NCBI RefSeq assembly: GCF_000376105.1
Contig: NZ_AQWM01000002.1
Coordinates: 186,001 to 250,000 of the forward strand
Length of the DNA stretch: 64,000 bases
Direction of reading: 5' to 3'
DNA from: Asticcacaulis benevestitus DSM 16100 = ATCC BAA-896
GTDB lineage: Bacteria > Pseudomonadota > Alphaproteobacteria > Caulobacterales > Caulobacteraceae
Part shown: one piece after another, positions 37,168 to 45,215 of the stretch
Layout of the letters: each line of letters begins with the position of its first letter
Position numbering within the stretch: the first letter of the stretch is position 1
The notes under the pieces: generated by a model
The model's database searches: none
Told to the model about the DNA's origin: nothing
The model's input: the letters and a program-made list of their open reading frames with translations, nothing else
Position numbers and translations under genes: made by a program

Positions 37168-37506
37168 ATGCCCCCTGACCGCCTGTCCCAGACCCTGACC
37201 GCGCTTGCCGATCCGACGCGACGCGCCATACTGGCCCGTCTGTCGCTTGGCGAAACCACGGTCACCGAACTGGCCGAACCCTTCGCCATGAGCCTGCCGG
37301 CGGTTTCAAAGCATCTCAAGGTGCTGGAAAAGGCCGGGCTGATCTCGCGCGGTCGTGAGGCTCAGTGGCGGCCATGCAAGCTGGAACCGGAACCGCTGAA
37401 AGAGGTGGATGCCTGGATCGGCGAGTACCGCAAGATGTGGGAAGCCCGTTTCGACCGCCTCGACGCCTATCTCAAGACGCTCAAACACGATGGCCCCACC
37501 AACTGA
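37168..37506 (+). CDS. ArsR-family transcriptional repressor
   Basis: 112 aa from ATG 37168. Winged helix with 'LADPTRRAILARLSLGE', recognition helix 'SLPAVSKHLKVLEKAGLI' and wing 'SRGREAQWRPCKLEPE'. It lacks the metal-binding ELCVCDL motif, so it belongs to the group that controls SRPBCC (AHSA1) genes rather than metal resistance. First gene of a tight operon behind its own palindrome. Confidence 0.92.
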   Translation: MPPDRLSQTLTALADPTRRAILARLSLGETTVTELAEPFAMSLPAVSKHLKVLEKAGLISRGREAQWRPCKLEPEPLKEVDAWIGEYRKMWEARFDRLDAYLKTLKHDGPTN

Positions 37507-37561
37507 TGCCCAGCTAACCGCAAAGTGAATTGAGGCGACCGCCATGTGGTGGCAAGACTAA

Positions 37562-37639
37562 AAGGCACTCTGGCAAGCCCGCTTCGATCGCCTGGCGATC
37601 TATCTGAAAACCCTACAGGAAAAGGGACGAGACACGTGA
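37562..37639 (+). pseudogene. Duplicated arsR 3' end (remnant)
   Basis: After a TAA at 37559, the frame K-A-L-W-Q-A-R-F-D-R-L-A-I-Y-L-K-T-L-Q-E-K ends at TGA 37637. It matches the C-terminus of the intact ArsR (W-E-A-R-F-D-R-L-D-A-Y-L-K-T-L). Its stop overlaps the GTG start of the SRPBCC gene (GTGA), so this may be the original tail that was coupled to that gene. Confidence 0.65.
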
Positions 37640-38082
37640 CCGAGATAACCGACACCCCCGCCTTCGAGGTGATCAACACGCGCCGCTTATCCTTTTCGCC
37701 GGCGCAGGTGTTTCAGGCTTTCAAAGATCCGGAGCAGTTGCAGATCTGGTGGGGGCCGGAAGGCTTCACCAACCGCTTCGAGACCTTCGATCTGCGCGTC
37801 GGCGGAAGCTGGCTGTTCACCATGATCAACGAAAACGACCGCGAATTCCCGATCGTGAAGGAATTCATCGAGGTGACGCCGCAGCGCATCATCATGAAGC
37901 ACATCCAGCCGATGCACGACTTCGTTATGACCATCACCTTCCAGCCCGGCCCTGACGAAACCACCGACCTGACCTGGATCATGGACTTCGCACCCGGCCA
38001 GGATGACGGTCTCGCCACCTTTCTCCACGCCGCCAACGAACAGAATTTTGACCGGCTTGAAGCCCATTTGAACAGCCTCTGA
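37636..38082 (+). CDS. SRPBCC (AHSA1-like) protein 1
   Basis: About 148 aa from GTG 37636. START/SRPBCC fold: 'RRLSFSPAQVFQAFKDPEQLQIWWGPEGFTN', conserved 'FDLRVGGSWLFTM', and a C-terminal helix 'ANEQNFDRLEAHLNSL'. Hydrophobic ligand-binding cup; ligand unknown. GTG is chosen because the upstream frame is the duplicated arsR region. First of four consecutive SRPBCC genes. Confidence 0.85.
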   Translation: MTEITDTPAFEVINTRRLSFSPAQVFQAFKDPEQLQIWWGPEGFTNRFETFDLRVGGSWLFTMINENDREFPIVKEFIEVTPQRIIMKHIQPMHDFVMTITFQPGPDETTDLTWIMDFAPGQDDGLATFLHAANEQNFDRLEAHLNSL

Positions 38083-38093
38083 GGACTTACATC

Positions 38094-38609
38094 ATGACTC
38101 TGGAAACACCCGCCGCCGAAGACGAGGTCTTCAAGCTTGCCCGCACCTTCGATGCCCCGAAAGCCCTGTTGTGGGACGTGGTGACCAAGGCCGAACATCT
38201 GGCCAACTGGTTTGGCCCCGCCGGCATGAAACTGATCGTCAAATCGCTGGATCTCAAGGTCGACGGCACCTTCCTCTATGGCATGCAGATGCCCACGGGC
38301 GTGACCATGTGGGGCAAGTGGGTGTTCCGCGAGATCAGCGCGCCGGACAAGATAGCTTATGTCGTCTCCTTCTGTAACGAAGCTGGCCAGCCGGTGCGTC
38401 ACCCGATGGCGCCGCTGTGGCCGCTGGAAGTGCTGGCGATCCAGACCCTCACCGAAAAAGATGGTAAGACGATTTACGAGAGCCGTTCCTTCCCGATCAA
38501 CGCCACATCGGAAGAACGCGCCATCTTCAAGGCGGGCCATGCCAGTATGCAGATGGGCTTCGGCGGCACCTTCGCGCAGCTCGAACTGTACCTGGCCAAA
38601 CTCAAATGA
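38094..38609 (+). CDS. SRPBCC (AHSA1-like) protein 2
   Basis: 171 aa. 'ARTFDAPKALLWDVVTKAEHLANWFGPAGMKL' N-terminal motif, 'DLKVDGTFLYGM', 'MWGKWVFREI', and a C-terminal amphipathic helix. 11 bases after protein 1; its stop overlaps protein 3's start (ATGA). Ligand unknown. Confidence 0.88.
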   Translation: MTLETPAAEDEVFKLARTFDAPKALLWDVVTKAEHLANWFGPAGMKLIVKSLDLKVDGTFLYGMQMPTGVTMWGKWVFREISAPDKIAYVVSFCNEAGQPVRHPMAPLWPLEVLAIQTLTEKDGKTIYESRSFPINATSEERAIFKAGHASMQMGFGGTFAQLELYLAKLK

Positions 38610-39097
38610 CCCAACCCGTTCTGATCCGGGCCGCCAAGCCCGAAACCTTTACGGTCGAACGCGATTACGACCATCCCGTCTCGCTTGTCTTCTGGGCCTT
38701 CACCGATCTGGAAGCCAAGCAGATGTGGTATGGTGGCAAGCCGAAATGGGAGGTCACGCACCACACGCTCGACTTAACGGTCGGCGGCTGGGAAAAATGG
38801 CGCGGCCGCCCCCATGGCGATGCGCCGTGGATGACCAATGACGGGTTTTATCTCGATATCCTGCCGGATGAACGCATCATCCATCAGTACACCATGACCA
38901 TGGACGGCAAGCTGTTCACTGTGTCGCAGCAGGTGCTGGAATTTGCCTCTAAAGGTCAGGGCTCTCACATCAGGCTGACCGAGCAAATCCTGTTCATCGA
39001 TGGCGTCGATCACCTCGAAGACCGTATCAGCGGCACGCAAGGCATGCTCGACTCGCTTAACGCCCACCTCGACACACTTCCGGAAAAACAGAAATGA
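38606..39097 (+). CDS. SRPBCC (AHSA1-like) protein 3
   Basis: 163 aa. 'FTVERDYDHPVSLVFWAFTDLEAKQMWYGG' start, 'LDLTVGGWEKWRG', and a C-terminal end 'ERISGTQ'-like ('EDRISGTQGMLDSLNAHLD'). Overlaps both neighbours by 4 bases, so the three genes are translationally coupled. Similar relatives follow ArsR genes in many bacteria. Confidence 0.88.
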   Translation: MTQPVLIRAAKPETFTVERDYDHPVSLVFWAFTDLEAKQMWYGGKPKWEVTHHTLDLTVGGWEKWRGRPHGDAPWMTNDGFYLDILPDERIIHQYTMTMDGKLFTVSQQVLEFASKGQGSHIRLTEQILFIDGVDHLEDRISGTQGMLDSLNAHLDTLPEKQK

Positions 39098-39639
39098 TGG
39101 CGCTCATTATCATCCTGATTGTGGCGGCGCTCGTCACCTTCCTGCTTGTCGTCGTCAGCAAGCCGAACAATTTCCGCATGCAGCGTTCGCTGACCATCAA
39201 CGCCCCGGCCGAGGTCATCTACGCCCAGATAAACGATTTCCATAAGTGGCAGACCTGGTCGCCATGGGAACAGCTCGATCCGGACCTCACGCGCACCTAT
39301 AGCGGCGCGCCTTCCGGCATCGGCGCGGTCTATGACTGGGCAGGGAACGGCAAGGCCGGTCAGGGCCGCATGACCATCCGCGAGGCGACGCCCGGCCACC
39401 GCCTGCTGATCAATCTCGACTTCATCAAGCCTTTTCCGGCCACCAACAGCGCCGAATTTCTGCTCCAGCCGGCTTCAGGTTCGGGCGGTGACAGCACCGT
39501 GGTGACCTGGGCCATGTTCGGACCCTCGCCCTTCATGTCGAAACTCATGGGCAGCCTGATGAACATGGACGACCTGATCGGCAAGGACTTCGAGCGCGGC
39601 CTGGCCAATCTCAAGGCCCTCAGTGAAAAAGCCGCTTAA
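39094..39639 (+). CDS. SRPBCC protein 4 with N-terminal membrane anchor
   Basis: 181 aa. N-terminal hydrophobic helix at residues 2-21 (I-I-L-I-V-A-A-L-V-T-F-L), then a polyketide-cyclase-type SRPBCC domain: 'RSLTINAPAEVIYAQINDFHKWQTWSPWEQLDPDL', 'RMTIREATPGHRL', 'GSLMNMDDLIGKDFERGLANLK'. The start may be either of two adjacent ATGs. It differs from the soluble SRPBCC proteins before it. Confidence 0.87.
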   Translation: MMALIIILIVAALVTFLLVVVSKPNNFRMQRSLTINAPAEVIYAQINDFHKWQTWSPWEQLDPDLTRTYSGAPSGIGAVYDWAGNGKAGQGRMTIREATPGHRLLINLDFIKPFPATNSAEFLLQPASGSGGDSTVVTWAMFGPSPFMSKLMGSLMNMDDLIGKDFERGLANLKALSEKAA

Positions 39640-39662
39640 GCGACGATAACAACAAGGAGATT

Positions 39663-40352
39663 ATGATGAAACGCCTGCTCATGACCTGCGCAGCCCTGAC
39701 ACTTTGCGCCTGCTCGCCCACCCCCAAGGCCACGCCGCCCGCCGCGGAACCGGTCTCTGCTTCGGCCAGCGCCGTCCCGTCCATTGAAGGTATACCGGCG
39801 GGCGATTACAAGACCGATCCGACCCACACCGCCCTGACCTTCACTGTCAATCACCTCGGCTATTCGCACTACACGGCGCAGTTCAACACGATCGACGCGC
39901 GCCTGAAACTCGATCCGGCGCATCCCGAACAGGCGTCCCTGACGGTCGAGATCGACCCGCTGTCGCTCGATCTGCCGGCACCGCCCAAGGGCTTCCATGA
40001 CGAGCTGATGGGCAAGGCGTGGTTCGACGCCAAGGCCTTCCCGAAGATCACCTTCATTTCCAATAAAATAGAAACGACCGGTGCCAACACCGCGAAGGTC
40101 ACCGGTAATCTGACCCTGCACGGCGTCACCAAACCCGTCACGCTCGATGTCACCTTCAACGGCGGCTATGCCGGCATGGCGGGTTATGATCCGAACGCCC
40201 GCATCGGCTTCTCGGCTACAGGCTCGCTCAAGCGCTCCGATTTCGGCATCGCCTATGGCATCCCCGCCCCCGGCACCACCATGGGTGTTAGCGATGCCGT
40301 CGATTTCCGCATCGAGACCGAAATGTCCGGTCCCGCGCTCAAGGCCAGCTAA
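39663..40352 (+). CDS. YceI-family lipoprotein
   Basis: 229 aa. Lipobox L-C-A-C near residue 17, a Pro/Ala-rich linker, then the YceI lipocalin-like beta barrel: 'YKTDPTHTALTFTVNHLGYSHYTAQF', 'TGNLTLHGVTKPVTLDV', 'IGFSATGSLKRSDFGIAYG'. Relatives bind isoprenoids in the periplasm. Start is the first of two ATGs (39663/39666). 23 bases after SRPBCC 4, with an AGGAG ribosome binding site. Confidence 0.9.
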   Translation: MMKRLLMTCAALTLCACSPTPKATPPAAEPVSASASAVPSIEGIPAGDYKTDPTHTALTFTVNHLGYSHYTAQFNTIDARLKLDPAHPEQASLTVEIDPLSLDLPAPPKGFHDELMGKAWFDAKAFPKITFISNKIETTGANTAKVTGNLTLHGVTKPVTLDVTFNGGYAGMAGYDPNARIGFSATGSLKRSDFGIAYGIPAPGTTMGVSDAVDFRIETEMSGPALKAS

Positions 40353-40364
40353 GGAGGTTTGACC

Positions 40365-40781
40365 ATGAAGATCACACCCTATCTCAACTTCCCCGGCACC
40401 TGCGCCGAGGCCTTTAAGTTTTATGCAGAAACGCTTCAAGGCGAGATCACCTTCCTGCAAACCCATGGCGATAGCCCGATGAAGGACATGGTCGGCCCCG
40501 ACTGGCAGGACAAGGTGATGCACGCCACGCTTCTGGTGGGTGACCATGAAATCTCCGGCTCGGACGCGCCCCTGCAAATGTTCGCCAAGCCCGCCGGCTT
40601 CATGGTGACGATCAACCCGACCGATCCGGATCACGCCAGGCGGATCTATGCCGCCTTCGCCGAAGGCGGCGAGGTGAAGATGGAGCTTCAGGAAACCTTC
40701 TGGACGCCGCTGTTCGGCATGGTCACCGATCGTTTCGGCACACCGTGGATGATCAGTCTCGAAGCAGGAGCGCCGGCATGA
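40365..40781 (+). CDS. PhnB-like VOC-fold protein
   Basis: 138 aa from ATG 40365, with AAGGAGG 8 bases upstream. Glyoxalase/VOC superfamily of the 3-demethylubiquinone-methyltransferase (PhnB) type: 'ITPYLNFPGTCAEAFKFYAE', 'MHATLLVGDHEISGSDA', 'FWTPLFGMVTDRFGTPWMI'. Function not known for the group. Overlaps the next gene by 4 bases. Confidence 0.88.
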   Translation: MKITPYLNFPGTCAEAFKFYAETLQGEITFLQTHGDSPMKDMVGPDWQDKVMHATLLVGDHEISGSDAPLQMFAKPAGFMVTINPTDPDHARRIYAAFAEGGEVKMELQETFWTPLFGMVTDRFGTPWMISLEAGAPA

Positions 40782-41311
40782 GCCACCTAACCGACCTGAC
40801 CACCGAGGCGAACGATATCGTCCTTGTCCGCCACTTCGATGCGCCGCGTCCGCTGGCCTTCATGGCCTGGGTCGATCCGGTCATGCTGACCGCGTGGTGG
40901 GGACCGGAAGGCTTCACCGCCACGGTCGAGGCGGATGTCCGCGAGGGCGGCGCGTTGTCGCTGACCATGCTCAGCCCGGAAGGCGAAGCCTATCCGATCG
41001 GCGGCCATTTCGGCGAGATCCTGCCCAATGAGGTTCTGGTCATGATCCTGGACGCCAGCCGCCACTCGGAAGGCTGGCATGAGGCGGTCAAGGCCGGCTT
41101 TATCGAGGCTGGCGGCAAGCCCGAAGACTACAATGCCGACCCGATCGAGACCCGCGTCACGTTCGAGGACGACGGCGAGGGCACGAAGGTCACCGTGCGC
41201 CAGACCTTCACCATGGCCACGATGCGCGACGCCCACGTCAGGCTTGGCAGCGCGGTTGGCTGGAGCGGCAGCTTCAACAAGCTCGATGCTGTGCTGGCGA
41301 AGACGGTCTAA
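40778..41311 (+). CDS. SRPBCC (AHSA1-like) protein 5
   Basis: 177 aa from ATG 40778 (ATGA overlap). 'VLVRHFDAPRPLAFMAWVDPVMLTAWWGPEGFT' start, 'VREGGALSLTML', long middle loop, and C-terminal 'GWSGSFNKLDAVL'. Last gene of the operon, with its stop overlapping the convergent LytTR gene by 4 bases. Confidence 0.87.
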   Translation: MSHLTDLTTEANDIVLVRHFDAPRPLAFMAWVDPVMLTAWWGPEGFTATVEADVREGGALSLTMLSPEGEAYPIGGHFGEILPNEVLVMILDASRHSEGWHEAVKAGFIEAGGKPEDYNADPIETRVTFEDDGEGTKVTVRQTFTMATMRDAHVRLGSAVGWSGSFNKLDAVLAKTV

Positions 41312-42141
41312 AACCAGCCGTCGTGGCGCAGCGCCTTGTGAAAGCTGCGGCTGACCGGCGCGGTCACATCGCCCTTGAGTGTAAAGCCGACACGGCCGTT
41401 CGAACGGTTCGTGTCGGTCACCGCCTCACGCGCCACCCACCACGAGCGATGGGTCTGAGAGCCCTCGATACCGTCAAGTTCGCGGATGGCATCATAGAGC
41501 CGCATCAGGATCAGGGTGTCGCCGGCCGAGGTATGGACGCGCAGATAATGGTCCTCGGCTTCCAGCGCATAGATCTCGGCGTGGCGATATTTGAACGGCA
41601 GGCGTTCGCGGAAAACGGCACCCGGTTCGGTTTTGTCTTCGCCCTTGAAGGCGTGGCTTTGCGCCGGCGTGCCGCTGATCAGAACGTGCAGCGCCGCCAT
41701 GGCCAGGGTGATCACCAGCACCGGCCCAAAGAGGTAAATCAGGCGGGCCGGATGCAGGCTGTGGTCGGTGCTGAAACCGGCGGTCACCAGCCACACCATG
41801 ACGCAGATCAGCGGCGTAGTGATGGCGATCATCGCCACAAGGGTCTGCCACAGATTGAAATTGGCGAAGCGATCGAGCGCACGACCAGTGACCTGCGCCG
41901 CCAGCGTCCCCAGTACCAACACCACCACCCAGTAAGCAAAGCGCGTCAGAAGCGGGATGCCGTCCGTGCCGTTGGCGGCGGTAAAGGTCAGAAGCAGGGC
42001 CATGCCGAGCGCGATGCCATAGGTGCGCAGCCAGTGCGGCCCCACGAGGGTGGCGATCAGGTCTGTCATCCGCGAAGCGCCAGTGGCAGGGGCTGTCTTT
42101 TCACGAAGAAGGTCGGGCGTTTCACGCATGCGTCCGGGCAT
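41308..42141 (-). CDS. Membrane-anchored LytTR-family regulator
   Basis: 277 aa. Four hydrophobic helices between residues about 38 and 160, then a LytTR DNA-binding domain at about 185-277: 'IYALEAEDHYLRVHTSAGDTLILMRLYDAIRELD', 'THRSWWVAREAV', 'VPVSRSFHKAL' pattern. Membrane LytTR proteins often sense envelope or cell-contact cues, and a small membrane partner gene is common nearby. Here DUF2306 is divergent. The start may be 42141, 42129 or 42069. Confidence 0.85.
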   Translation of the reverse strand: MPGRMRETPDLLREKTAPATGASRMTDLIATLVGPHWLRTYGIALGMALLLTFTAANGTDGIPLLTRFAYWVVVLVLGTLAAQVTGRALDRFANFNLWQTLVAMIAITTPLICVMVWLVTAGFSTDHSLHPARLIYLFGPVLVITLAMAALHVLISGTPAQSHAFKGEDKTEPGAVFRERLPFKYRHAEIYALEAEDHYLRVHTSAGDTLILMRLYDAIRELDGIEGSQTHRSWWVAREAVTDTNRSNGRVGFTLKGDVTAPVSRSFHKALRHDGWF

Positions 42142-42194
42142 CCAAAAGGGTTTGCGCCTTTATGGGGCAATCACGCCTTCAAAGGAAGCCCAGC

Positions 42195-42635
42195 ATGTCG
42201 ACCCACGCCTCATTTCTCTCCGCCTACGCCCATCCGCACCTGCCGAACCTGGCCCTGATCGGCGAGGTGTCGCCGGTGATCCAGATTCACCTGCTGGCCG
42301 CTGTGGCTGCGTTTGTGATCGGCGCGGTACAGATTTTTGGCCCCAAGGGCACGGGCATGCACCGCATCCTCGGCTGGACGTGGATCATCTTCATGATGGT
42401 GGTGGCGGGATCGTCCTTCTTCATCAAGATCATCAATCACGGCAGTTTCAGCTTTATCCATATCCTGTCGGGCGCCACCCTGATCGCCGCACCGATGATC
42501 GTCTATGCCGCGCGCAAGAAGGACATCAAGGCGCACCGGAAATACGCCACCCGCCTCTATACCGGCGCCTTGCTGATCGCCGGCCTGTTTACCTTCCTGC
42601 CTGGCCGCCTGATGTGGCAGATGCTGTTTGGCTGA
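42195..42635 (+). CDS. DUF2306 membrane protein
   Basis: 146 aa from ATG 42195. Four hydrophobic helices. Typical DUF2306 features are 'QIHLLAAVAAFVIGAVQIF' with a His, 'GMHRILGWTWIIFM', 'FSFIHILSGATL' and 'KAHRKYATRLY'. The conserved His residues may bind haem or metal, but this is unproven. It is divergent from the LytTR regulator, which may control it. GGAAGC before the ATG is the likely ribosome binding site. Confidence 0.85.
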   Translation: MSTHASFLSAYAHPHLPNLALIGEVSPVIQIHLLAAVAAFVIGAVQIFGPKGTGMHRILGWTWIIFMMVVAGSSFFIKIINHGSFSFIHILSGATLIAAPMIVYAARKKDIKAHRKYATRLYTGALLIAGLFTFLPGRLMWQMLFG

Positions 42636-42790
42636 AAGGTGAAATCGTATACTTTTTTGCAACACAGCAATTATACCCTGACAGCGTTGTCGCCCTGTGG
42701 CGCCTTGAGGTAGCGCTAACATTCTTGTCACAAAAGGGAAACCTTACCGACCCCAATGCCCGGATTTCTCAAATTTATATCTGTGAGCGG

Positions 42791-42819
42791 TTGCACACAG
42801 GCACGCGCCTCTCTATAAA
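42791..42819 (+). promoter_or_regulatory. Possible sucCD promoter
   Basis: TTGCAC (42791-42796), 17 bases, TATAAA (42814-42819). It lies 79 bases before the sucC start in an otherwise gene-free gap of 262 bases. The -35 match is weak. Confidence 0.4.
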
Positions 42820-42897
42820 GCGTCCGTTCGAAGGACGGGCGCGATGATCCGTACCTAGCACCTCTTTGCCTCTGGCAAGCATCACAAGACCGGTTTC

Positions 42898-44103
42898 ATG
42901 AACATTCACGAGCATCAAGCTAAGGCCGTCCTCAAAGAGTTCGGCGTCGCCGTTCCGCGCGGATTCGCTGTATATTCCCCCGATGAGGCCCTGAAGGCCG
43001 CCAAGGATCTGGCCAAGGACACGGGCACGAAAGTCTTCGTCGTCAAGTCGCAGATCCACGCTGGCGGTCGCGGCAAGGGCAAGTTCGAAGGCCTCGGCGC
43101 CGACGCCAAGGGCGGCGTCCGCGTCGTCTTTTCTCCTGAGGACGTCAAGTCCAACGCCGACGAAATGCTCGGCCGCGTGCTCGTCACGCACCAGACCGGC
43201 CCTGCCGGCAAGCAAGTCAACCGTCTCTATATCGAAGAAGGCGCCGACATCGCCAAGGAACTCTACCTGTCCTTGCTGGTCGATCGCGTCTCGTCGCGCG
43301 TCTCGGTCGTCGCCTCGACCGAAGGCGGCATGGACATCGAAGACGTGGCGCACAACACGCCTGAAAAAATCCACACCTTCACCATCGATCCGGCCACCGG
43401 CGTTTTCCCGACCCACGGCCGCACCCTGGCCAAGGCGCTCGGCCTGAAGGGCGACGTCGCCAAGCAAGGCGCCAAGCTGCTCGGCCAACTGTACGCGGCG
43501 TTCAACGCCAAGGACATGGACATGCTGGAAATCAACCCGCTGATCATCACGGGTGACGACAAGCTGATCGTGCTCGACGCCAAGGTGTCGTTCGATTCGA
43601 ACTCGCTGTTCCGCCATCCGGATATCTTCGCCCTGCGCGACGAAACGGAAGAAGACCAGAAGGAAATCGAAGCCTCGAAGTACGACCTCAGCTACATCGC
43701 CCTCGACGGTGAAATCGGCTGCATGGTCAATGGCGCCGGTCTGGCCATGGCCACGCTCGACATCATCAAGCTCTACGGTTCCGAGCCCGCCAACTTCCTC
43801 GACGTCGGCGGCGGCGCCACCACGGAAAAGGTGACGGCGGCGTTCAAGATCATCACCTCCGATCCGAAGGTCAAGGGCATCCTGGTCAACATCTTCGGTG
43901 GCATCATGAAGTGCGACATCATCGCGGAAGGCGTCATCGCCGCCGTGAAGGAAGTCGGCCTGAAGGTGCCGCTCGTGGTTCGCCTCGAAGGCACCAATGT
44001 CGAACTCGGCAAGAAAATCATCAATGAGAGCGGCCTGAACGTAATCGCCGCCAACGATCTGGCCGATGCGGCCGCCAAGATCGTCAAGGCCGTGAAGGGT
44101 TAA
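42898..44103 (+). CDS. sucC: Succinyl-CoA synthetase, beta subunit
   Basis: 401 aa. ATP-grasp domain binds nucleotide, with '[22 protein letters not shown]' at the start, '[16 protein letters not shown]' and 'EINPLIIT'. The C-terminal ligase half has '[17 protein letters not shown]', '[14 protein letters not shown]' and '[13 protein letters not shown]'. Converts succinyl-CoA to succinate with nucleotide phosphorylation. Six bases separate it from sucD. Confidence 0.97.
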   Translation: MNIHEHQAKAVLKEFGVAVPRGFAVYSPDEALKAAKDLAKDTGTKVFVVKSQIHAGGRGKGKFEGLGADAKGGVRVVFSPEDVKSNADEMLGRVLVTHQTGPAGKQVNRLYIEEGADIAKELYLSLLVDRVSSRVSVVASTEGGMDIEDVAHNTPEKIHTFTIDPATGVFPTHGRTLAKALGLKGDVAKQGAKLLGQLYAAFNAKDMDMLEINPLIITGDDKLIVLDAKVSFDSNSLFRHPDIFALRDETEEDQKEIEASKYDLSYIALDGEIGCMVNGAGLAMATLDIIKLYGSEPANFLDVGGGATTEKVTAAFKIITSDPKVKGILVNIFGGIMKCDIIAEGVIAAVKEVGLKVPLVVRLEGTNVELGKKIINESGLNVIAANDLADAAAKIVKAVKG

Positions 44104-44109
44104 GTATCA

Positions 44110-44997
<888 letters not shown>

Positions 44998-45007
44998 ATA
45001 GTCTGAT

Positions 45008-45047
45008 TTATGCCCCAGAGCCTTATGGCCCTGGGGCATAATTTCGT
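45008..45047 (+). terminator. Strong hairpin after sucD
   Basis: 11-bp perfect stem TTATGCCCCAG (45008-45018) / CTGGGGCATAA (45031-45041), capped by GCC/GGC. Only a short T-rich tail (ATTTCGTG), so it may attenuate rather than fully terminate before sucA. Confidence 0.6.
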
Positions 45048-45215
45048 GTAAAGAGTGAAAACTGCACGGCTTGCCGGGCAAAACTAAAGAACCGGACGTG
45101 TGGTGTCGTTATTGGCCATGGTCCAAATCCGTCCTCAAGCCCTAAGGGTGGTTGGACAACAAGCATATTTCGAAAGGCAGGCGGTGTCGTAGTTGGCCGT
45201 CTGAACAGGAAGCAC

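Noticed and set aside
42820-42850. tRNA-like TTCGAAG stretch before sucC
   Set aside because: Only a short hairpin; no acceptor or anticodon arm.
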